Positions 51,677-59,205 of a DNA stretch of 59,681 nucleotides are shown piece by piece. This stretch comes from Amycolatopsis sp. Its GTDB lineage: Bacteria; Actinomycetota; Actinomycetes; Mycobacteriales; Pseudonocardiaceae. A model generated the notes under the pieces. That model was not told the origin of the DNA. It was given only the letters and a program-made list of their open reading frames with translations, and made no database searches. The DNA is taken from contig NZ_JAODNM010000065.1 of the NCBI RefSeq assembly GCF_025464955.1, positions 1 to 59,681 on the forward strand, written 5' to 3'. Every line of letters starts with the position of its first letter. Position 1 is the first letter of the stretch. The position numbers and the translations under genes are program-made.

Positions 51677-52713
51677 GAGACGAACGCTCGTCGAGCCCCA
51701 CCCTCGAGGACGTGGCGGAAGCCGCCGGGGTGTCCCGTGCGACGGTGTCGCGGGTGGTCAACGGGGTCCGCAACGTCGCACCCCAACTGCGCGAGACCGT
51801 GCAGCGGGCCATCGACGAAATCGGCTACGTGCCGAACCTGGCCGCGCGGTCACTGGTGACCAACCGGACGAACTCGGTCGCGCTGGTGCTGTCCGAGCCG
51901 GAGAAGCACGTCGACGACGAGTCCTCGGGCAGCATCGTCAGCGACCCGTTCTTCGGCCGGGTGATCAATGGAGTCCTCAGCGCGTTGCGCCCGCACGGGT
52001 TGCATCCGGTCCTGATCGTGGTCGACAACGACGAGGACCGTGACGCGCTGGTCCCGCGACTTCGCCAGGACGGCATCGGCGGGGTCCTGCTGATCACGTT
52101 GCACGAGCACGATCCGCTGCCGCTGCGGCTGACCCAAGCCGGGGTCGCCACCGCGTTGTTCGCGAGGCCGACGCACCCGGTGCCGGTCAACTACGTCGAC
52201 GTCGCCCATCGCGACGGCGCGGCCCTGGCTGCCGTGCATCTGCTTGACCGCGGGCGTCAGCGGGTGGCGTCCATTTCCGGCCCGCTCCACTCCGCGGCGG
52301 GACACGACCGGCTGGAGGGCTTCCGGGACGCGATGGCGTCACGCGGGTTTCCGTTCGTGCCGTCGGTCGAGGGCAATTTCACCCAGGCCGGCGGTGAGCA
52401 GGCGATGGAGCGGCTCCTGGCCGAACAGCCCGACCTGGACGGCCTGTTCGTCGCGAACGACCTGATGGCTCGCGGTGCGCTCGGGGTCCTGCGGGACCAC
52501 GGACGCCGGGTGCCGGACGACGTCGCGGTGGTCGGGTTCGACGACAGCGCCGTCGCGGTCAGTTGCCGTCCCCAGCTCACCACTGTCCGCCAGCCGGTGG
52601 AGGACATGGGCGCCGAGATGGTCCGGTTGGTGCTTTCGCACCTCGCCGACCGCACTCAGCGCGTGACCTCGGTCATCTTCGAACCCACATTGGTCATCCG
52701 GGGAAGCACCTGA
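51670..52713 (+). CDS. LacI-family regulator (first of two paralogues)
   Basis: A 347-residue repressor. The DNA-binding head has PTLEDVAEAAGVSRATVSRV and VNGVRNVAPQLRETVQRAID; the hinge helix is in NLAARSLV. The sugar-binding core has SDPFFGRVINGVLSAL, GVATALFARPTHPVPVNYVD, VANDLMARGALGVL and VAVVGFDDSAVAV. It starts with GTG 51670. It is paralogous to the regulator at 56144 (for example SRATVSRVVNG, VVGFDDS, LTTVRQPVE). Both probably bind GAGAGCGCTCTC. Effector likely a sugar released by the neighbouring glycosidase. Confidence 0.92.
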   Translation: MVRDERSSSPTLEDVAEAAGVSRATVSRVVNGVRNVAPQLRETVQRAIDEIGYVPNLAARSLVTNRTNSVALVLSEPEKHVDDESSGSIVSDPFFGRVINGVLSALRPHGLHPVLIVVDNDEDRDALVPRLRQDGIGGVLLITLHEHDPLPLRLTQAGVATALFARPTHPVPVNYVDVAHRDGAALAAVHLLDRGRQRVASISGPLHSAAGHDRLEGFRDAMASRGFPFVPSVEGNFTQAGGEQAMERLLAEQPDLDGLFVANDLMARGALGVLRDHGRRVPDDVAVVGFDDSAVAVSCRPQLTTVRQPVEDMGAEMVRLVLSHLADRTQRVTSVIFEPTLVIRGST

Positions 52714-52788
52714 CGCATGCGGTGAGCGACAAGGAAATGCCGCACAGCGCGGTGGTGAGCGCTGTGCGGCATTTCCACCTGGACACGG

Positions 52789-53721
52789 TCACGGACGGCC
52801 GGGAAGCCGGTAGTTGGCCCCGAGAACGGTGCCGCGGTCGGGTTTGTAGAGGTCGAAGCCGCGCGGGTCGCACTGCAGCCCGCCGTTGATGCAGTGGGTG
52901 ACCATCGCGGCCAGGGTTTCGGGGTCCCACGCGTTGAAGAAGTCGTAGTGCCACGAATAACCGCGGCCACTCGCCAGATGTACCTGCGACATGTCCCCGC
53001 TGACCGGGAACGCCATCTTGAACTCGAGCATCGGCACGGGCACCGGGTGGTCGGCGGGGCAGGTGAGCGACACCGGGTCCGGATAGGCCATGTGGCTCTT
53101 GTGGTCGGCGGAGTCGAGGTGGACGCCGTCCCAGCAACTCGGTGCCTGGTAACGGATGTTGAGCTGGGTACCGGGCGTGCAGGTCACCGGGACGTCCCAG
53201 TTGTGGAAGCTGTCCCCGCATTCCCAGCCTTCGATCGCGCCCGGGGCGTGCTGGAACTGGTCTTCGGTGGCCATCGGGCTGCCGACGACGAACTTGAGAC
53301 CGGGCGGGAACGGTTTGATCGAGGTGTAGTCGAGCACGCCGGACTTGTAATAGACGACCTGGGCGAAGTTGGGGAGTACGACCTGGGTGCCGTTGTACAT
53401 CGTAGGGAACCAGTAGGCGGACAGGTCGTCCGGGGCCAGGCAGGTCGTCGCCCCGGTGCCGGCGGCCTGCAACGACGCCAGGGTCGTGTTCGCGTTGGTG
53501 GTGGTGTTGCCGAGGAAGGTGTGGTCGTGCGACGCCCCGGGCAGGCCGGGGAAGACGATGGGATCGTCGGGTTGATGGTGGCTGGGGGAGCAGTTGACCT
53601 GGAACTCGTGGTGGGTGACCACGGTGTCGGCCTGGGCGCTCATCGGGGTGGCGGCGGTCAGGAAGGCGGCCGCGAGCACCACGGATGAGGCGGAGGCGAG
53701 CAGGGTGAACTTCGATGGCAC
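52789..53721 (-). CDS. Secreted DUF1996-type protein
   Basis: A 310-residue exported protein with signal peptide (VPSKFTLLASASSVVLAAAFLT without the tail, cleaved near AQA-DT). The DUF1996 pattern begins EFQVNCSPSHHQPDDPIVFP, GASHDHTFLGNTTTNANTTL and continues AYWFPTMYNGTQVV, CWDGVHLDSADHKSHMAYP and GYSWHYDFFNAWD. This family is common in fungi and secreting actinomycetes, often with carbohydrate-binding modules, function unknown. I chose GTG 53721, with GGAGG five bases upstream. The operator at 53753-53766 lies 31 bp before the start. Confidence 0.88.
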   Translation of the reverse strand: MPSKFTLLASASSVVLAAAFLTAATPMSAQADTVVTHHEFQVNCSPSHHQPDDPIVFPGLPGASHDHTFLGNTTTNANTTLASLQAAGTGATTCLAPDDLSAYWFPTMYNGTQVVLPNFAQVVYYKSGVLDYTSIKPFPPGLKFVVGSPMATEDQFQHAPGAIEGWECGDSFHNWDVPVTCTPGTQLNIRYQAPSCWDGVHLDSADHKSHMAYPDPVSLTCPADHPVPVPMLEFKMAFPVSGDMSQVHLASGRGYSWHYDFFNAWDPETLAAMVTHCINGGLQCDPRGFDLYKPDRGTVLGANYRLPGRP

Positions 53722-53752
53722 GGGATCCTCCACAGTGAGGGGCGTGACCGCA

Positions 53753-53766
53753 GGAGAGCGCTCTCC
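53753..53766. promoter_or_regulatory. LacI-type operator GGAGAGCGCTCTCC (copy 2)
   Basis: A perfect 14-bp palindrome 31 bp upstream of the DUF1996-type gene on the minus strand. The copy at 53899 is identical over all 14 bases, and the two are 146 bp apart in the divergent promoter region. Confidence 0.82.
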
Positions 53767-53898
53767 CAAGAGCTTGGGGACCAGCGCTCGACTTGTCAAT
53801 GGTTGTCCGTTCGTCTGTTTGATGGGAAAAATCTGTCCACCGGCACTCGGCTACACCTCTTGACACTGACCTGGACGTCCTGTTGCATCGAGTGCTCA

Positions 53899-53912
53899 GG
53901 AGAGCGCTCTCC
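53899..53912. promoter_or_regulatory. LacI-type operator GGAGAGCGCTCTCC (copy 3)
   Basis: Identical to copy 2, 53 bp upstream of the GH2-like gene start at 53966. Two operators 146 bp apart in one divergent control region would allow repression of both genes together, possibly through a DNA loop between regulator dimers. Confidence 0.82.
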
Positions 53913-53965
53913 GGAGACGGCTCGCCTGGCTTGCCCATCCCCGGAACGTTCGAACTGGAGTCACT

Positions 53966-56140
53966 GTGGTCATACGGTTCACCGCCCGCGAGCGTGGGCG
54001 GCCCCATCGTGCCGCTGTCCTCGTCCTCATCGTCGCCGTGCTGGCCGGCTGGCTGGTCAGCGTGGCCGCCGCGCCGGCCGCGCATGCCGCAACGCTGCTC
54101 TCGCAAGGAAAACCGGCGACGGCGTCGACCTCGGAAGGGGCGTCGACCCCGGCGTCCGCCGCTGTCGACGGTGACGCCGGGACCCGCTGGTCGAGTGCTT
54201 TCGCCGACCCGCAATGGCTTCAGGTCGACCTCGGCACGACGTCGACGATCAGCCAGGTCGTGCTGAACTGGGAGTCGGCCTACGCGACCGGGTACCAGAT
54301 CCAGGTCTCCGACAACGCGCAGAGCTGGCAGACCGTCTACTCCACCACGACCGGCACCGGCGGCGTGCAGACCATTCCGGTCTCCGGCAGCGGCCGGTAC
54401 GTCCGGCTGAACGGTACGGCGAGGGTTGGCGGATACGGCTACTCGCTCTGGGAATTCCAGGTCAGCGGCACACCTGGCACCGACAGCGGCGGCGGGACCG
54501 CGGGCCCCGGGGTGACCAAGGTGACCGGGAGCCAGGGCAACTGGCAGCTGACCGTCGACGGCGCGCCGTACCAGGTCAAGGGCCTTACCTGGGGGCCGCC
54601 GGTGGCCGAAGCGGCGACCCGGATGCCGGACCTGCACGCGATGGGCGTCAACACCGTGCGCACCTGGGGCACCGACGGCACGACCAAGCCACTGCTCGAT
54701 GCCGCCGCGGCCAACGGGATCAAGGTCATCAACGGCTTCTGGTTGCAACCCGGCGGCGGCCCGGGCAGCGGCGGGTGCGTCAACTACGTCACCGACGCGA
54801 ACTACCGCGCGACGATGCTGAGCCAGATCCAGCAATGGGTGACCGCGTACCGGGATCACCCGGGCGTGCTCATGTGGAGCGTCGGCAACGAGTCCATTCT
54901 GGGCATGCAGAACTGCTTCTCCGGCACGGAACTCGAGCAGCAGCGCGTCGCGTACACGAAGTTCGTCGAGCAGGCCGCGCAAGCGATCCACGTCATCGAC
55001 CCGAACCACCCGGTCACCTCGACCGACGCCTGGACTGGAGCATGGCCGTATTACAAGGCGTATGCACCGGATCTCGACCTCTACGCGGTCAACGCGTACA
55101 GGAACGCCTGCGGTGTCAAGCAGGACTGGATCGCCGGCGGCTACACCAAGCCCTACATCGTCACGGAGTCCGGTCCGCCCGGGGAATGGGAAATGCCGAA
55201 CGACGCCAACGGCGTTCCCGGCCAGCCGACCGACGTGCAGAACCGTGACGGGTACACGGCCGCGTGGAACTGCATCGTCGGCCACACCGGCGTCGCCCTC
55301 GGCGCGACCTTGTTCAACTACGGCACGGAGAACGACTTCGGCGGCGTGTGGTTCAACCTGGATCCCGGCAACGAGAAGCGACTGTCCTACTACGCGGTCC
55401 GCAAGCTCTACAGTGGACAGACCGGCGGCAACACCCCGCCGGTGATCAGCTCGATGACGTTGAGCCGCACCAGTGACGTCCCGGCCGGTGGCACCTTCAC
55501 CATCAACGCGAACACCGCGGATCCCGATGGCGACCAGATCACCTACGACGTCCGGTTCAGCAGCAAGTACGTCGACAACAACAGTGCCATCACCCCGGCG
55601 AAGTTCACCGGCACCGGTCCGTTCACCGTCACCGCGCCGCAATCGCTGGGTGTTTGGAAGGTCTACCTGTACGCCCACGACGGCCACGGCAACGTCGGTA
55701 TCGAGACGCGCTCTTTCCGGGTCGTGCCGCCGCCGGTCGCCGGCACCGACGTGGCGCTGCACGCCACGGCCACCGCGTCGTCGTACCAGGCCACCGGTGA
55801 CGGCGCGCCGTTCACGCCTTCGCTGGCGACTGATGGCAACAACGCCACGAGGTGGGCGAGCGACTGGAGTGATCCGCAGTGGCTGCAGGTCGACCTCGGC
55901 CGGTCGGTGGCGTTCAACCACGTGCAGTTGGTCTGGGAAGCCGCTTACGGCAAGGCGTACGACCTCCAGGTCAGTGACGACGGCACGAACTGGCGGACGG
56001 TCTACTCGACGACCACCGGTGACGGCGGCGTCGACGACCTCGGGGTCACCGCCACCGGCCGTTACGTCCGCATGAGCGGTACCCAGCGCGGGACCGGTTG
56101 GGGTTATGCCATGTACGAGTTCGGGGTCTACGCGCCCTGA
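53966..56140 (+). CDS. Secreted GH2-type glycosidase with two F5/8 (CBM32-like) domains
   Basis: A 724-residue exported enzyme. Order: signal anchor (AVLVLIVAVLAGWLVSVAAA); discoidin-like domain 1 (about 43-170, DPQWLQVDLGTTSTISQVVL, RYVRLNGTARVGGYGYSLWE); TIM barrel (about 190-490) with acid/base Glu in WSVGNESILG and nucleophile Glu in IVTESGPPGEW; Ig-like linker (about 490-600); discoidin-like domain 2 (602-724), which repeats DPQWLQVDLG. The barrel resembles GH2/GH5 clan A enzymes. GTG 53966 has a GGAG site. Substrate unknown. Confidence 0.88.
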   Translation: MVIRFTARERGRPHRAAVLVLIVAVLAGWLVSVAAAPAAHAATLLSQGKPATASTSEGASTPASAAVDGDAGTRWSSAFADPQWLQVDLGTTSTISQVVLNWESAYATGYQIQVSDNAQSWQTVYSTTTGTGGVQTIPVSGSGRYVRLNGTARVGGYGYSLWEFQVSGTPGTDSGGGTAGPGVTKVTGSQGNWQLTVDGAPYQVKGLTWGPPVAEAATRMPDLHAMGVNTVRTWGTDGTTKPLLDAAAANGIKVINGFWLQPGGGPGSGGCVNYVTDANYRATMLSQIQQWVTAYRDHPGVLMWSVGNESILGMQNCFSGTELEQQRVAYTKFVEQAAQAIHVIDPNHPVTSTDAWTGAWPYYKAYAPDLDLYAVNAYRNACGVKQDWIAGGYTKPYIVTESGPPGEWEMPNDANGVPGQPTDVQNRDGYTAAWNCIVGHTGVALGATLFNYGTENDFGGVWFNLDPGNEKRLSYYAVRKLYSGQTGGNTPPVISSMTLSRTSDVPAGGTFTINANTADPDGDQITYDVRFSSKYVDNNSAITPAKFTGTGPFTVTAPQSLGVWKVYLYAHDGHGNVGIETRSFRVVPPPVAGTDVALHATATASSYQATGDGAPFTPSLATDGNNATRWASDWSDPQWLQVDLGRSVAFNHVQLVWEAAYGKAYDLQVSDDGTNWRTVYSTTTGDGGVDDLGVTATGRYVRMSGTQRGTGWGYAMYEFGVYAP

Positions 56141-56143
56141 CGC

Positions 56144-57190
56144 TCAGGCCGATTGCCGGACCACGAGTGTCGGTTCGAAGATCGTCGAGCGAGGCGGCTG
56201 CTCCGGGTTCTCGATCCGGGCCAGGAGCAGCCGGGCCATTTCCGCGGCCATGAGCTCGACAGGCTGTCGCACGGTGGTCAGCTGGGGACGGCTGGCCACC
56301 GCCGCGCTGCTGTCGTCGAAGCCCACCACGGCGACGTCGTCCGGCACCCGTCGGCCGTGGTTGTGCAGAGTCAGGAGTGCGCCCTGGGCCATCAGGTCGT
56401 TGGCGGCGAACACACCGTCCAGGTGGGGATGCTCGGCGAGCAGGCGTTCCATCGCGAGCTCGCCGCCGTCCTGGCGGAAATCCCCTTCGGCGATGGGAAT
56501 GTACGGGTACCCGTGCCGCGACATCGCGTCGCGAAAACCAGTCAGCCGGTCCTGGCTGGCGGGTACGTCCAGCGGGCCGGTGATGGTCGCGATCCGACGT
56601 CGGCCGCGGCCGGCGAGATGATCGGCCGCCAGTGCCGCGCCGGTGTGGTGCGCCAGGTCCACGTAGCTGATGGGGAGCGGCCGCGCCGGCCGCGCGAACA
56701 GGACGGCGTGCGCCCCCGCGTCGATGAAGAGCGCGGGCAACGGGTCCTCGGCGTGGGTGGACACGATGAGCGCGCCGTCCGCGTTGCCGTGGCGTACGTA
56801 GGCGAGCACGTCCGCGCGGGCGTCGTCGGTCTCGGCGAGCATCAGGACAGGATGGACGCCTTGCGTACGCAGGAACTTGACGACCCCGGCGGCGACCCGC
56901 CCGAAAAAGGGGTCCGTGAAGACGCCGGCCGAGAACGACTCGGCGTCGGCCCCGGCGCCGGAGACGACCAAGGCGATATTCCCGGTACGCCGCGTGACCA
57001 GGGAGCGCGCGGCCCGGTTGAGCGCGTAGCCGGTGGTGGCGATCGCCTGCCGGACGGTGTCCTGGATGCGGGGATCGACATTGCGCGTGCCGTTGACCAC
57101 GCGCGACACCGTCGCCCGCGACACACCCGCCACGCGGGCCACGTCCTCCAGCGTCGGCGGCCCCACCGCCGCCCGGAGCGCGTCATCCAT
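56144..57190 (-). CDS. LacI-family regulator (second paralogue)
   Basis: A 348-residue repressor, paralogous to 51670. DNA-binding head PTLEDVARVAGVSRATVSRV and VNGTRNVDPRIQDTVRQAIA, core TDPFFGRVAAGVVKFLRTQG, ALFIDAGAHAVLFARPARPL, AANDLMAQGALLTLHNHGRR and VAVVGFDDSSAAV. Recognition helices of the two paralogues are the same (SRATVSRVV), so they should read the same site. Ligand pockets differ. Its own promoter has the operator at 57211. It converges on the GH2-like gene with 3 bp between stops. Confidence 0.92.
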   Translation of the reverse strand: MDDALRAAVGPPTLEDVARVAGVSRATVSRVVNGTRNVDPRIQDTVRQAIATTGYALNRAARSLVTRRTGNIALVVSGAGADAESFSAGVFTDPFFGRVAAGVVKFLRTQGVHPVLMLAETDDARADVLAYVRHGNADGALIVSTHAEDPLPALFIDAGAHAVLFARPARPLPISYVDLAHHTGAALAADHLAGRGRRRIATITGPLDVPASQDRLTGFRDAMSRHGYPYIPIAEGDFRQDGGELAMERLLAEHPHLDGVFAANDLMAQGALLTLHNHGRRVPDDVAVVGFDDSSAAVASRPQLTTVRQPVELMAAEMARLLLARIENPEQPPRSTIFEPTLVVRQSA

Positions 57191-57210
57191 GGGCCATTTC
57201 TACCACGGGA

Positions 57211-57222
57211 GAGAGCGCTCTC
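57211..57222. promoter_or_regulatory. LacI-type operator GAGAGCGCTCTC (copy 4)
   Basis: A palindrome 20 bp upstream of the start of the second lacI-like gene, suggesting autoregulation. It touches the terminator stem at 57222-57270. Confidence 0.8.
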
Positions 57223-57270
57223 CGAGTGCGCCTGTTCGCGAAGGTGGCCTGCGCGAACAGGCGCACTCGG
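57222..57270. terminator. Perfect 19-bp hairpin between the NLP gene and lacI
   Basis: CCGAGTGCGCCTGTTCGCG (57222-57240) pairs with CGCGAACAGGCGCACTCGG (57252-57270) with an 11-base loop. It lies 6 bp past the stop of the minus-strand NLP gene and would stop its transcription from entering the lacI promoter. No T-tract is seen. Confidence 0.8.
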
Positions 57271-57275
57271 TCAAG

Positions 57276-58067
57276 TCAGCCCCGGGGGTCGAAGGGGATG
57301 GCGCTGGGCTTGGACGCGGTGAGGAGGTCTTCGAACCGGCCGTCGCTGATCTTGATCGTCGCGGCGCCGAAGTCGGCACTCATCAGCTTGTCCCGCAGCG
57401 CGGTGCTGGGGTATCCGTCCCAGCCGACAAGCGGGGGGTAGCGCCAGTTGTGGTAGCTGTTCTCCGGCGGCTCGTCATTGTTGTTGGCGAGGCGGAAGAA
57501 ATGCGTGCCGATGCCGTCCTTGTGGTAGACGACCTTCGGGTGCGATCCGTCGAAGCGGACCTGTGAGCGATCGTAGGTCACCTGGCTGCTGTGCTGCGTC
57601 GTCGTCACGTACTCGACCTGGTTCGAGCCCTGGTTGATCCACGAGATGACGTGTTCCCAGTCATGGCGGTGGCCGCCGAGGCCGCTGCCATCGACGGCCT
57701 GGTCCTTCTCGAAGTAGCTGGCGTAAATCACCGCGCACCAGCCGTTGTTGCACTTCGTGCGCGAGTAGGTCTGCGAGTTGTCGAGGTCGGACTGGTCGTG
57801 GCAGCTGCCGTTGACCGCGCCGGTCGTGTTCAGCCCGGGAGCGAGGGTCCCGTCCGGGCCGATCGCCGGGGTGGCGTAGCAGCCGTCGGTGTCGTAGTCA
57901 TAGGCAGGAGAGAACGAACTCTCGTACCCTCCTGCGTTTTGAGGCAGGTTGTGCGGCGGATCGGCGTGGGCGGCCGACGCGGGGACCACGACAGCGAGCG
58001 CGGTCATGCCGATGGCCACCCCGATCCGGGATCGAGTGCGCTTCAAGGACTTCCTCAGGTTTCCCAT
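57276..58067 (-). CDS. Secreted Nep1-like protein (NPP1, necrosis-inducing)
   Basis: A 263-residue exported protein with signal peptide (RIGVAIGMTALAVVVPASAA). The NPP1 domain holds the exact heptad GHRHDWE (residues 132-138), which binds the divalent cation needed for activity, plus AVIYASYFEKDQAVDG and TPFFR-like HFFRLANNNDEPPENS. Cys63, 89, 106 and 111 could give two disulfides. NLPs from plant pathogens damage plant membranes by binding glycosylated sphingolipids. Actinomycete members are rarer. The gene is not clearly under the operators nearby. Confidence 0.93.
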   Translation of the reverse strand: MGNLRKSLKRTRSRIGVAIGMTALAVVVPASAAHADPPHNLPQNAGGYESSFSPAYDYDTDGCYATPAIGPDGTLAPGLNTTGAVNGSCHDQSDLDNSQTYSRTKCNNGWCAVIYASYFEKDQAVDGSGLGGHRHDWEHVISWINQGSNQVEYVTTTQHSSQVTYDRSQVRFDGSHPKVVYHKDGIGTHFFRLANNNDEPPENSYHNWRYPPLVGWDGYPSTALRDKLMSADFGAATIKISDGRFEDLLTASKPSAIPFDPRG

Positions 58068-58641
58068 GCTCCACTTTTCTCGAAGGGCTCAGCGCATGAC
58101 TCGGCAACGCGTCGACATGGTTGAACCACTGGCGGGGACGGAGATTGTGTGATCCTTTCTCACCGCCGATCATGTTCGCACAGAATGTCCGATACGTGAA
58201 CACGCTTCGTATATCAGCGGAACGCGCCTGGCGGGGCGGAAGGCTTGTCCCGATGAGTGGCACGCGTGGTCGGCTGCTTCGGCGAGTCGTTTCGGCGAGC
58301 CGTGATGGTGGGGATCGGTTCAGGTGGCAGGTTCCTGTCTACTGCAGCAAGGACCGGGGCCTGGCGTGGGCTGAGAGGCCGATTTTGAGGGCCTGTGCCG
58401 TTTTGCTGATGGCGGGTTTCGGGAGTGACTGGAAGGGGCTTTCCTTGCAGTGAGCGCACGTATGGCGCCGTTCGCAATTTGCCAATCACGGTAAGCAACT
58501 GTGCTCGTTCGTCTGGTGTATGCGTGAGTGAAGCGGCAAGCATGCGCAGGCGACCGGCGAGCGTATTTCGTTGCTATAGCGGGCTTTTTCGAATAATCGA
58601 TGACTACGTTCCGCGATAATATGTATCACCTGAACGTGTTC
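58068..58641. other. Non-coding stretch between NLP gene and DUF222 fragment
   Basis: No convincing gene. It contains a phrase (gcagcaaggaccggggc near 58345) that is also found at about 158, near the tRNA. The promoter of the NLP gene should lie in 58068-58200. Base composition falls toward the right (58560-58670 is AT-richer), as in transferred DNA. Confidence 0.5.
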
Positions 58642-58669
58642 CGAATGTACGTTCGATCCGTAGTAGAAT
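58642..58669 (+). promoter_or_regulatory. LexA-type SOS box and -10 element
   Basis: CGAATGTACGTTCG (58642-58655) matches the actinobacterial LexA consensus CGAACRNRYGTTCG at every fixed position except the fifth (T for C). TAGAAT (58664-58669) is a good -10. Transcription would start close to GTG 58676, giving a leaderless message repressed by LexA. Confidence 0.65.
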
Positions 58670-58675
58670 AAAGGA

Positions 58676-59164
58676 GTGCCCAGCGTAACGACCACCCTCC
58701 CCGATGCCGCCGATATCCGGCGTGCTGATCCGGCGACGCTGGTCGAGTACGCCCGGGTGATCACCCGGGAAGTGAACCGGTACACCGCGCTGCTGGGTCT
58801 GGTGGTCACCAAGACTGAGACTGATGGCATCAAGGCGACTCATCAGTACAACTCTGCGGTGCAGTGGCTGATGCATACGACGGGGATGTCCGAGCCCGCG
58901 GCGCGTCAGATCGTGGTCCGTGCCCGCGGGACCAACTCCTTGTACACCATCGACGGGACAGAGATCCCCGGTGTCGCGCCCCTGACCGGTCTCGCCGCAC
59001 TCGCCGGTGCCCTCACTCCCGCGCACGTGGACGTGATCGTGAAAATCATGACGGCGATGCCCGCGACGGTGTCGGAGGAGGACCGGGTGGCGGCGGAAAA
59101 GATCCTGATCGGTGTGGCCCGTGCCGCGTCCCCGGTCGAGGAGGCCTTTGGTGAAGTTGAGTAG
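58676..59164 (+). CDS. DUF222/13E12-like protein, C-terminus missing
   Basis: A 162-residue protein: REVNRYTALLGLVVTKTETD, SAVQWLMHTTGMSEPAARQI and GVAPLTGLAALAGALTPAHV match the N-terminal DUF222 domain of 13E12-repeat HNH nuclease-like proteins, which are usually 350-500 residues. The C-terminal HNH region is missing; the frame stops 40 bp before a transposase gene, so insertion probably truncated it. GTG 58676 follows the -10 by 6 bases, with no room for a normal ribosome site (leaderless). An SOS box covers the promoter. Confidence 0.75.
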   Translation: MPSVTTTLPDAADIRRADPATLVEYARVITREVNRYTALLGLVVTKTETDGIKATHQYNSAVQWLMHTTGMSEPAARQIVVRARGTNSLYTIDGTEIPGVAPLTGLAALAGALTPAHVDVIVKIMTAMPATVSEEDRVAAEKILIGVARAASPVEEAFGEVE

Positions 59165-59205
59165 TGTGATGTGGCGATGACGGATGACACGCCGAACTCG
59201 TTGAT

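Noticed and set aside
52694..55921. 1075-codon minus-strand frame across the GH2-like and DUF1996 genes
   Set aside because: Most of it is antisense to the GH2-like gene, and the rest overlaps the DUF1996 gene in another frame. There is no recognisable domain or start signal.
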